From: Hippasteria phrygiana
Taxonomy: Eukaryota; Echinodermata; Asteroidea; Valvatida; Goniasteridae
Length of the DNA: 64,000 bases
Assembly: GCA_037893225.1 (NCBI GenBank)
Contig: JAZGUH010000761.1
Location: forward strand, 110,614-174,613
Reading direction: 5' to 3'
Of the stretch, positions 53,793 through 64,000 are shown one piece after another (the stretch's first letter is position 1; each line of letters starts with the position of its first letter). The position numbers and the translations under genes were made by a program. A model generated the notes under the pieces. The model made no database searches. It was not told the origin of the DNA and worked only from the letters and a program-made list of their open reading frames with translations.

Positions 53793-55647
53793 TTCAGTAA
53801 TTTTGACATGTATGGATAGCTTAGATCTGGCGCTACATGTTGCAATTATCGGCGGCTTCTTAGAGTTAAAACTTGTGGAGAAAATTCAAACCTCGCAATG
53901 TTTATTTTCTTTCCGGCCAACATCTGTGTGCATATTACCTTCTATTTATTGCTCCATGCCTGTCAAATTCCCTAGGGTATGACTTGCTTTACTCATTCAT
54001 AATTGCATGAAATATCAACCAAATTCAGTAATTATGACATGTATGGATAGCTTAGATCTGGCGCTACATGTTGCAATTATCGGCGGCTTCTTAGAGTTAA
54101 CACTTGTGGAGAAAATTCAAACCTCGCAATGTTTATTTTCTTTCCGGCCAACATCTGTGTACATATTACCGTCTATTTATTGCTCCATGCATGTCAAATT
54201 CCCTGGGGTATGGACTTGCTTTACTCATTCATAATTGCATGAAATATCAACCAAATTCAGTAATTTTGACATGTATGGATAGCTTAGATCTGGCGCTACA
54301 TGTTGCAATTATCGGCGGTTTCTTAGAGTTAAAACTTGTGGAGAAAATTCAAACCTCGCAATGTTTATTTTCTTTCCGGCCAACATCTGTGTACATGTTA
54401 CCGTCTATTTATTGCTCCATGCATGTCAAATTCCCTGGGGTATGGACTTGCTTTACTCATTCATAATTGCATGAAATATCAACCAAATTCAGTAATTTTG
54501 ACATGTATGGATAGCTTAGATCTGGCGCTACATGTTGCAATTATCGGCGGCTTCTTAGAGTTAACACTTGTGGAGAAAATTCAAACCTCGCAATGTTTAT
54601 TTTCTTCCCGGCCACCATCTGTGTGCAGATTACCTTTTATTTATTGCTCCATGCCTGTCAAATTCCCTGGGGTATGGACTTGCTTTACTCATTCATAATT
54701 GCATGAAATATCAACCAAATTCAGTAATTATGACATGTATGGATAGCTTAGATCTGGCGCTACATGTTGCAATTATCGGCGGCTTCTTAGAGTTAACACT
54801 TGTGGAGAAAATTCAAACCTCGCAATGTTTATTTTCTTTCCGGCCAACATCTGTGTACATATTACCGTCTATTTATTGCTCCATGCATGTCAAATTCCCT
54901 GGGGTATGGACTTGCTTTACTCATTCATAATTGCATGAAATATCAACCAAATTCAGTAATTTTGACATGTATGGATAGCTTAGATCTGGCGCTACATGTT
55001 GCAATTATCGGCGGTTTCTTAGAGTTAAAACTTGTGGAGAAAATTCAAACCTCGCAATGTTTATTTTCTTTCCGGCCAACATCTGTGTACATGTTACCGT
55101 CTATTTATTGCTCCATGCATGTCAAATTCCCTGGGGTATGGACTTGCTTTACTCATTCATAATTGCATGAAATATCAACCAAATTCAGTAATTTTGACAT
55201 GTATGGATAGCTTAGATCTGGCGCTACATGTTGCAATTATCGGCGGCTTCTTAGAGTTAACACTTGTGGAGAAAATTCAAACCTCGCAATGTTTATTTTC
55301 TTTCCGGCCAACATCTGTGTACATGTTACCGTCTATTTATTGCTCCATGCATGTCAAATTCCCTGGGGTATGGACTTGCTTTACTCATTCATAATTGCAT
55401 GAAATATCAACCAAATTCAGTAATTTTGACATGTATGGATAGCTTAGATCTGGCGCTACATGTTGCAATTATCGGCGGCTTCTTAGAGTTAACACTTGTG
55501 GAGAAAATTCAAACCTCGCAATGTTTATTTTCTTCCCGGCCACCATCTGTGTGCAGATTACCTTTTATTTATTGCTCCATGCCTGTCAAATTCCCTGGGG
55601 TATGGACTTGCTTTACTCATTGATAATTGCATGAAATATCAACCAAA
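53793..55647 (+). repeat. 8-unit variant D-Y1-C1-PL-Y1-C1-C3-Pg
   Basis: The length is 1855 bp but the internal order differs: the module Y1-C1 is repeated and C2-Y2 is absent. The second Y1 keeps a at position 11 after PL. It is a bridge between the canonical HOR and the 11-unit form downstream. Confidence 0.88.
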
Positions 55648-58600
55648 TTCAGTAATTTTGACATGTATGGATAGCTTAGATCTGGCGCTACATGTTGCAA
55701 TTATCGGCGGCTTCTTAGAGTTAAAACTTGTGGAGAAAATTCAAACCTCGCAATGTTTATTTTCTTTCCGGCCAACATCTGTGTGCATATTACCTTCTAT
55801 TTATTGCTCCATGCCTGTCAAATTCCCTAGGGTATGACTTGCTTTACTCATTCATAATTGCATGAAATATCAACCAAATTCAGTAATTATGACATGTATG
55901 GATAGCTTAGATCTGGCGCTACATGTTGCAATTATCGGCGGCTTCTTAGAGTTAACACTTGTGGAGAAAATTCAAACCTCGCAATGTTTATTTTCTTTCC
56001 GGCCAACATCTGTGTACATATTACCGTCTATTTATTGCTCCATGCATGTCAAATTCCCTGGGGTATGGACTTGCTTTACTCATTCATAATTGCATGAAAT
56101 ATCAACCAAATTCAGTAATTTTGACATGTATGGATAGCTTAGATCTGGCGCTACATGTTGCAATTATCGGCGGTTTCTTAGAGTTAAAACTTGTGGAGAA
56201 AATTCAAACCTCGCAATGTTTATTTTCTTTCCGGCCAACATCTGTGTACATGTTACCGTCTATTTATTGCTCCATGCATGTCAAATTCCCTGGGGTATGG
56301 ACTTGCTTTACTCATTCATAATTGCATGAAATATCAACCAAATTCAGTAATTTTGACATGTATGGATAGCTTAGATCTGGCGCTACATGTTGCAATTATC
56401 GGCGGCTTCTTAGAGTTAACACTTGTGGAGAAAATTCAAACCTCGCAATGTTTATTTTCTTCCCGGCCACCATCTGTGTGCAGATTACCTTTTATTTATT
56501 GCTCCATGCCTGTCAAATTCCCTGGGGTATGGACTTGCTTTACTCATTCATAATTGCATGAAATATCAACCAAATTCAGTAATTATGACATGTATGGATA
56601 GCTTAGATCTGGCGCTACATGTTGCAATTATCGGCGGCTTCTTAGAGTTAACACTTGTGGAGAAAATTCAAACCTCGCAATGTTTATTTTCTTTCCGGCC
56701 AACATCTGTGTACATATTACCGTCTATTTATTGCTCCATGCATGTCAAATTCCCTGGGGTATGGACTTGCTTTACTCATTCATAATTGCATGAAATATCA
56801 ACCAAATTCAGTAATTTTGACATGTATGGATAGCTTAGATCTGGCGCTACATGTTGCAATTATCGGCGGTTTCTTAGAGTTAAAACTTGTGGAGAAAATT
56901 CAAACCTCGCAATGTTTATTTTCTTTCCGGCCAACATCTGTGTACATGTTACCGTCTATTTATTGCTCCATGCATGTCAAATTCCCTGGGGTATGGACTT
57001 GCTTTACTCATTCATAATTGCATGAAATATCAACCAAATTCAGTAATTTTGACATGTATGGATAGCTTAGATCTGGCGCTACATGTTGCAATTATCGGCG
57101 GCTTCTTAGAGTTAACACTTGTGGAGAAAATTCAAACCTCGCAATGTTTATTTTCTTCCCGGCCACCATCTGTGTGCAGATTACCTTTTATTTATTGCTC
57201 CATGCATGTCAAATTCCCTGGGGTATGGACTTGCTTTACTCATTCATAATTGCATGAAATATCAACCAAATTCAGTAATTTTGACATGTATGGATAGCTT
57301 AGATCTGGCGCTACATGTTGCAATTATCGGCGGCTTCTTAGAGTTAAAACTTGTGGAGAAAATTCAAACCTCGCAATGTTTATTTTCTTTCCGGCCAACA
57401 TCTGTGTACATGTTACCGTCTATTTATTGCTCCATGCATGTCAAATTCCCTGGGGTATGGACTTGCTTTACTCATTCATAATTGCATGAAATATCAACCA
57501 AATTCAGTAATTTTGACATGTATGGATAGCTTAGATCTGGCGCTACATGTTGCAATTATCGGCGGTTTCTTAGAGTTAAAACTTGTGGAGAAAATTCAAA
57601 CCTCGCAATGTTTATTTTCTTTCCGGCCAACATCTGTGTACATGTTACCGTCTATTTATTGCTCCATGCATGTCAAATTCCCTGGGGTATGGACTTGCTT
57701 TACTCATTCATAATTGCATGAAATATCAACCAAATTCAGTAATTTTGACATGTATGGATAGCTTAGATCTGGCGCTACATGTTGCAATTATCGGCGGCTT
57801 CTTAGAGTTAACACTTGTGGAGAAAATTCAAACCTCGCAATGTTTATTTTCTTCCCGGCCACCATCTGTGTGCAGATTACCTTTTATTTATTGCTCCATG
57901 CATGTCAAATTCCCTGGGGTATGGACTTGCTTTACTCATTCATAATTGCATGAAATATCAACCAAATTCAGTAATTTTGACATGTATGGATAGCTTAGAT
58001 CTGGCGCTACATGTTGCAATTATCGGCGGCTTCTTAGAGTTAAAACTTGTGGAGAAAATTCAAACCTCGCAATGTTTATTTTCTTTCCGGCCAACATCTG
58101 TGTACATGTTACCGTCTATTTATTGCTCCATGCATGTCAAATTCCCTGGGGTATGGACTTGCTTTACTCATTCATAATTGCATGAAATATCAACCAAATT
58201 CAGTAATTTTGACATGTATGGATAGCTTAGATCTGGCGCTACATGTTGCAATTATCGGCGGTTTCTTAGAGTTAAAACTTGTGGAGAAAATTCAAACCTC
58301 GCAATGTTTATTTTTCTTTCCGGCCAACATCTGTGTACATATTACCGTCTATTTATTGCTCCATGCATGTCAAATTCCCTGGGGTATGGACTTGCTTTAC
58401 TCATTCATAATTGCATGAAATATTAACCAAATTCAGTAATTTTGACATGTATGGATAGCTTAGATCTGGCGCTACATGTTGCAATTATCGGCGGCTTCTT
58501 AGAGTTAACACTTGTGGAGAAAATTCAAACCTCGCAATGTTTATTTTCTTTCCGGCCAACATCTGTGTACATGTTACCGTCTATTTATTGCTCCATGCAT

Positions 58601-58895
58601 GTCAAATTCCCTGGGGTATGGACTTGCTTTACTCATTCATAATTGCATGAAATATCAACCAAATTCAGTAATTTTGACATGTATGGATAGCTTAGATCTG
58701 GCGCTACATGTTGCAATTATCGGCGGCTTCTTAGAGTTAACACTTGTGGAGAAAATTCAAACCTCGCAATGTTTATTTTCTTCCCGGCCACCATCTGTGT
58801 GCAGATTACCTTTTATTTATTGCTCCATGCCTGTCAAATTCCCTGGGGTATGGACTTGCTTTACTCATTGATAATTGCATGAAATATCAACCAAA
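55648..58895 (+). repeat. 14-unit HOR derivative, 3248 bp
   Basis: D-[Y1-C1-PL]-[Y1-C1-PM]-C2-[C1-PM-C2]-Y2-C3-Pg. Compared with the canonical 8-unit HOR it has two three-unit duplications. The Y2 at 58199-58431 has one extra t (ttattttt, about 58311-58315) and the tattaacc variant near 58423. Confidence 0.88.
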
Positions 58896-61446
58896 TTCAG
58901 TAATTTTGACATGTATGGATAGCTTAGATCTGGCGCTACATGTTGCAATTATCGGCGGCTTCTTAGAGTTAAAACTTGTGGAGAAAATTCAAACCTCGCA
59001 ATGTTTATTTTCTTTCCGGCCAACATCTGTGTGCATATTACCTTCTATTTATTGCTCCATGCCTGTCAAATTCCCTAGGGTATGACTTGCTTTACTCATT
59101 CATAATTGCATGAAATATCAACCAAATTCAGTAATTATGACATGTATGGATAGCTTAGATCTGGCGCTACATGTTGCAATTATCGGCGGCTTCTTAGAGT
59201 TAACACTTGTGGAGAAAATTCAAACCTCGCAATGTTTATTTTCTTTCCGGCCAACATCTGTGTACATATTACCGTCTATTTATTGCTCCATGCATGTCAA
59301 ATTCCCTGGGGTATGGACTTGCTTTACTCATTCATAATTGCATGAAATATCAACCAAATTCAGTAATTTTGACATGTATGGATAGCTTAGATCTGGCGCT
59401 ACATGTTGCAATTATCGGCGGTTTCTTAGAGTTAAAACTTGTGGAGAAAATTCAAACCTCGCAATGTTTATTTTCTTTCCGGCCAACATCTGTGTACATG
59501 TTACCGTCTATTTATTGCTCCATGCATGTCAAATTCCCTGGGGTATGGACTTGCTTTACTCATTCATAATTGCATGAAATATCAACCAAATTCAGTAATT
59601 TTGACATGTATGGATAGCTTAGATCTGGCGCTACATGTTGCAATTATCGGCGGCTTCTTAGAGTTAACACTTGTGGAGAAAATTCAAACCTCGCAATGTT
59701 TATTTTCTTCCCGGCCACCATCTGTGTGCAGATTACCTTTTATTTATTGCTCCATGCCTGTCAAATTCCCTGGGGTATGGACTTGCTTTACTCATTCATA
59801 ATTGCATGAAATATCAACCAAATTCAGTAATTATGACATGTATGGATAGCTTAGATCTGGCGCTACATGTTGCAATTATCGGCGGCTTCTTAGAGTTAAC
59901 ACTTGTGGAGAAAATTCAAACCTCGCAATGTTTATTTTCTTTCCGGCCAACATCTGTGTACATATTACCGTCTATTTATTGCTCCATGCATGTCAAATTC
60001 CCTGGGGTATGGACTTGCTTTACTCATTCATAATTGCATGAAATATCAACCAAATTCAGTAATTTTGACATGTATGGATAGCTTAGATCTGGCGCTACAT
60101 GTTGCAATTATCGGCGGTTTCTTAGAGTTAAAACTTGTGGAGAAAATTCAAACCTCGCAATGTTTATTTTCTTTCCGGCCAACATCTGTGTACATGTTAC
60201 CGTCTATTTATTGCTCCATGCATGTCAAATTCCCTGGGGTATGGACTTGCTTTACTCATTCATAATTGCATGAAATATCAACCAAATTCAGTAATTTTGA
60301 CATGTATGGATAGCTTAGATCTGGCGCTACATGTTGCAATTATCGGCGGCTTCTTAGAGTTAACACTTGTGGAGAAAATTCAAACCTCGCAATGTTTATT
60401 TTCTTCCCGGCCACCATCTGTGTGCAGATTACCTTTTATTTATTGCTCCATGCATGTCAAATTCCCTGGGGTATGGACTTGCTTTACTCATTCATAATTG
60501 CATGAAATATCAACCAAATTCAGTAATTTTGACATGTATGGATAGCTTAGATCTGGCGCTACATGTTGCAATTATCGGCGGCTTCTTAGAGTTAAAACTT
60601 GTGGAGAAAATTCAAACCTCGCAATGTTTATTTTCTTTCCGGCCAACATCTGTGTACATGTTACCGTCTATTTATTGCTCCATGCATGTCAAATTCCCTG
60701 GGTATGGACTTGCTTTACTCATTCATAATTGCATGAAATATCAACCAAATTCAGTAATTTTGACATGTATGGATAGCTTAGATCTGGCGCTACATGTTGC
60801 AATTATCGGCGGTTTCTTAGAGTTAAAACTTGTGGAGAAAATTCAAACCTCGCAATGTTTATTTTCTTTCCGGCCAACATCTGTGTACATATTACCGTCT
60901 ATTTATTGCTCCATGCATGTCAAATTCCCTGGGGTATGGACTTGCTTTACTCATTCATAATTGCATGAAATATTAAACCAAATTCAGTAATTTTGACATG
61001 TATGGATAGCTTAGATCTGGCGCTACATGTTGCAATTATCGGCGGCTTCTTAGAGTTAACACTTGTGGAGAAAATTCAAACCTCGCAATGTTTATTTTCT
61101 TTCCGGCCAACATCTGTGTACATGTTACCGTCTATTTATTGCTCCATGCATGTCAAATTCCCTGGGGTATGGACTTGCTTTACTCATTCATAATTGCATG
61201 AAATATCAACCAAATTCAGTAATTTTGACATGTATGGATAGCTTAGATCTGGCGCTACATGTTGCAATTATCGGCGGCTTCTTAGAGTTAACACTTGTGG
61301 AGAAAATTCAAACCTCGCAATGTTTATTTTCTTCCCGGCCACCATCTGTGTGCAGATTACCTTTTATTTATTGCTCCATGCCTGTCAAATTCCCTGGGGT
61401 ATGGACTTGCTTTACTCATTGATAATTGCATGAAATATCAACCAAA
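58896..61446 (+). repeat. 11-unit HOR derivative, 2551 bp
   Basis: D-[Y1-C1-PL]-[Y1-C1-PM]-C2-Y2-C3-Pg, the canonical HOR with one three-unit duplication. C2 at 60519-60749 lacks one g (cctgggtatgg, about 60700). Y2 at 60750-60982 has tattaaacc (about 60975), the tattaacc variant with an extra a. Confidence 0.88.
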
Positions 61447-62834
61447 TTCAGTAATTTTGACATGTATGGATAGCTTAGATCTGGCGCTACATGTTGCAAT
61501 TATCGGCGGCTTCTTAGAGTTAAAACTTGTGGAGAAAATTCAAACCTCGCAATGTTTATTTTCTTTCCGGCCAACATCTGTGTGCATATTACCTTCTATT
61601 TATTGCTCCATGCCTGTCAAATTCCCTAGGGTATGACTTGCTTTACTCATTCATAATTGCATGAAATATCAACCAAATTCAGTAATTATGACATGTATGG
61701 ATAGCTTAGATCTGGCGCTACATGTTGCAATTATCGGCGGCTTCTTAGAGTTAACACTTGTGGAGAAAATTCAAACCTCGCAATGTTTATTTTCTTTCCG
61801 GCCAACATCTGTGTACATATTACCGTCTATTTATTGCTCCATGCATGTCAAATTCCCTGGGGTATGGACTTGCTTTACTCATTCATAATTGCATGAAATA
61901 TCAACCAAATTCAGTAATTTTGACATGTATGGATAGCTTAGATCTGGCGCTACATGTTGCAATTATCGGCGGTTTCTTAGAGTTAAAACTTGTGGAGAAA
62001 ATTCAAACCTCGCAATGTTTATTTTCTTTCCGGCCAACATCTGTGTACATGTTACCGTCTATTTATTGCTCCATGCATGTCAAATTCCCTGGGGTATGGA
62101 CTTGCTTTACTCATTCATAATTGCATGAAATATCAACCAAATTCAGTAATTTTGACATGTATGGATAGCTTAGATCTGGCGCTACATGTTGCAATTATCG
62201 GCGGCTTCTTAGAGTTAACACTTGTGGAGAAAATTCAAACCTCGCAATGTTTATTTTCTTCCGGCCACCATCTGTGTGCAGATTACCTTTTATTTATTGC
62301 TCCATGCCTGTCAAATTCCCTGGGGTATGGACTTGCTTTACTCATTCATAATTGCATGAAATATCAACCAAATTCAGTAATTTTGACATGTATGGATAGC
62401 TTAGATCTGGCGCTACATGTTGCAATTATCGGCGGCTTCTTAGAGTTAAAACTTGTGGAGAAAATTCAAACCTCGCAATGTTTATTTTCTTTCCGGCCAA
62501 CATCTGTGTACATGTTACCGTCTATTTATTGCTCCATGCATGTCAAATTCCCTGGGGTATGGACTTGCTTTACTCATTCATAATTGCATGAAATATCAAC
62601 CAAATTCAGTAATTTTGACATGTATGGATAGCTTAGATCTGGCGCTACATGTTGCAATTATCGGCGGCTTCTTAGAGTTAACACTTGTGGAGAAAATTCA
62701 AACCTCGCAATGTTTATTTTCTTCCGGCCACCATCTGTGTGCAGATTACCTTTTATTTATTGCTCCATGCCTGTCAAATTCCCTGGGGTATGGACTTGCT
62801 TTACTCATTGATAATTGCATGAAATATCACCAAA
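61447..62834 (+). repeat. 6-unit HOR derivative with deletions, 1388 bp
   Basis: D-Y1-C1-PL-C2-Pg, the canonical HOR without Y2-C3. Three one-base deletions: cttccggcc for cttcccggcc at about 62262 and again at about 62723, and atatcacc for atatcaacc at about 62829. Confidence 0.87.
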
Positions 62835-64000
62835 TTCAGTAATTTTGACATGTATGGATAGCTTAGATCTGGCGCTACATGTTGCAATTATCGGCGGCTT
62901 CTTAGAGTTAAAACTTGTGGAGAAAATTCAAACCTCGCAATGTTTATTTTCTTTCCGGCCAACATCTGTGTGCATATTACCTTCTATTTATTGCTCCATG
63001 CCTGTCAAATTCCCTAGGGTATGACTTGCTTTACTCATTCATAATTGCATGAAATATCAACCAAATTCAGTAATTATGACATGTATGGATAGCTTAGATC
63101 TGGCGCTACATGTTGCAATTATCGGCGGCTTCTTAGAGTTAACACTTGTGGAGAAAATTCAAACCTCGCAATGTTTATTTTCTTTCCGGCCAACATCTGT
63201 GTACATATTACCGTCTATTTATTGCTCCATGCATGTCAAATTCCCTGGGGTATGGACTTGCTTTACTCATTCATAATTGCATGAAATATCAACCAAATTC
63301 AGTAATTTTGACATGTATGGATAGCTTAGATCTGGCGCTACATGTTGCAATTATCGGCGGTTTCTTAGAGTTAAAACTTGTGGAGAAAATTCAAACCTCG
63401 CAATGTTTATTTTCTTTCCGGCCAACATCTGTGTACATATTACCGTCTATTTATTGCTCCATGCATGTCAAATTCCCTGGGGTATGGACTTGCTTTACTC
63501 ATTCATAATTGCATGAAATATCAACCAAATTCAGTAATTTTGACATGTATGGATAGCTTAGATCTGGCGCTACATGTTGCAATTATCGGCGGTTTCTTAG
63601 AGTTAAAACTTGTGGAGAAAATTCAAACCTCGCAATGTTTATTTTCTTTCCGGCCAACATCTGTGTACATGTTACCGTCTATTTATTGCTCCATGCATGT
63701 CAAATTCCCTGGGGTATGGACTTGCTTTACTCATTCATAATTGCATGAAATATCAACCAAATTCAGTAATTTTGACATGTATGGATAGCTTAGATCTGGC
63801 GCTACATGTTGCAATTATCGGCGGCTTCTTAGAGTTAACACTTGTGGAGAAAATTCAAACCTCGCAATGTTTATTTTCTTCCCGGCCACCATCTGTGTGC
63901 AGATTACCTTTTATTTATTGCTCCATGCATGTCAAATTCCCTGGGTATGGACTTGCTTTACTCATTCATAATTGCATGAAATATCAACCAAATTCAGTAA
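62835..64000 (+). repeat. Final D-Y1-Y2-C1-PM units, truncated by the window edge
   Basis: D 62835, Y1 63066, Y2 63298, C1 63530, PM 63762-63992, then eight bases of the next unit. PM lacks one g (ctgggtatgg, about 63943). The array clearly continues beyond the window. Confidence 0.88.

Larger units (their letters stand above)
1..64000 (+). repeat. Satellite DNA array, 232-bp monomer, about 276 units
   Basis: The same sequence recurs every 232 bp (231 bp in D units) across the entire window with no interruption, inversion or foreign insert. Units of one class look identical or differ by single bases; units of different classes differ at about 1 to 12 positions. All copies are head to tail. 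One hand-counted unit has 87 G+C of 232 and 6 CpG. There is no gene-bearing stretch anywhere, so this entry also covers every long gap between genes. Known biology: arrays like this are typical of eukaryotic heterochromatin and often of centromeres. Which compartment and which species are unknown. Confidence 0.98.

Noticed and set aside
60367..62583. Two longer frames of 197 codons (60367-60960 and 61990-62583) and one of 136 codons at 33705-34115.
   Set aside because: The two long ones exist only because one-base deletions near 60700 and 62262 keep the frame into the next unit. The other comes from a t-to-a change near 34064 that removes a stop. No sign of selection for coding.
81..63740. 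Hundreds of overlapping plus-strand open frames of about 66-120 codons, one per monomer.
   Set aside because: They recur with the satellite period. Most begin at ttg rather than atg and overlap the next by 131 bp. Since 232 is not a multiple of 3, each lies in a different frame from its neighbour. They stop at the same taa or tga of the unit. No protein family is recognisable. They are by-products of the repeat.
1..64000. CRISPR array.
   Set aside because: There are no unique spacers: the whole 232-bp period is repeated, and the variable bases form a few recurring classes.
1..64000. Transposon or retroelement, or terminal repeats of one.
   Set aside because: No long coding frame, no terminal inverted or long terminal repeat and no target-site duplication. 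The only periodic structure is the satellite. An origin from an element fragment cannot be excluded without a database search.
1..64000. rRNA, tRNA or histone gene repeat cluster.
   Set aside because: The 232-bp unit is far too short and shows no recognisable rRNA, tRNA or histone sequence.
1..64000. Telomeric repeats or an array boundary.
   Set aside because: No short G-rich telomere-like repeat and no transition to unique sequence at either end of the window.

Overview
The whole 64 kb window is one uninterrupted satellite DNA array. A unit of 232 bp (231 bp in one class) is repeated head to tail about 276 times, always in the same orientation, from the first base to the last. Neither edge of the array is in the window. 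I found no gene, RNA gene, mobile element, CRISPR array or unique spacer on either strand. The window suggests a eukaryotic chromosome (centromeric, pericentromeric, subtelomeric or B-chromosome heterochromatin), because arrays this long, homogeneous and non-coding are not known from bacteria. The species cannot be read from the sequence. A hand count on one monomer gives about 37.5% GC and a CpG observed/expected ratio near 0.74, so the repeat is not strongly CpG-depleted.

Monomer phase used here: base 1 is the first base of the window (ttcagtaatt...), so the first unit is 1-232. Copies differ mainly at a few diagnostic unit positions: 11 (t/a), 64 (c/t), 78 (a/c), a dense block at 120, 128, 138, 141, 142, 148 and 150, then 168 (a/c), 182 (g/a), a one-base deletion at 189/190, and 207 (c/g). 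These define the classes: Y1, Y2 (tacata at 137-142); C1, C2, C3 (tacatg); PM, PL, Pg (block P: cccggccacc ... tgcagattacctttta, with 168 = a in PM, c in PL and Pg, and 207 = g in Pg); and D (tgcatattaccttcta, 182 = a, 231 bp). Y1t is Y1 with t at 11.

The classes follow each other in higher-order repeats (HORs) that change along the window. 1-10.9 kb: 7-, 5- and 4-unit blocks. 11.1-14.4 kb: a 5-unit HOR (1160 bp). 15.3-17.2 kb: P-C2 dimers. 17.2-28.1 kb: mixed 7-, 8-, 9- and 14-unit blocks. 28.1-29.9 kb: four Pg-Y1 dimers. 29.9-38.5 kb: blocks containing D-Pg-D. 41.0-44.7 kb: two apparently identical 1853-bp HORs with private mutations, followed by the most decayed unit of the window near 45.2 kb. 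48.0-53.8 kb: the best-preserved 8-unit HOR, D-Y1-C1-PM-C2-Y2-C3-Pg (1855 bp). 53.8-64 kb: 8-, 14-, 11- and 6-unit derivatives, explained by gain or loss of 3-unit modules.

Nothing here acts as a gene set. The interest is structural: a local record of unequal exchange and gene conversion, a concentrated variable box in the unit that could be a protein-binding site, and a cluster of one-base indels in the last 6 kb that may mark poor consensus quality.
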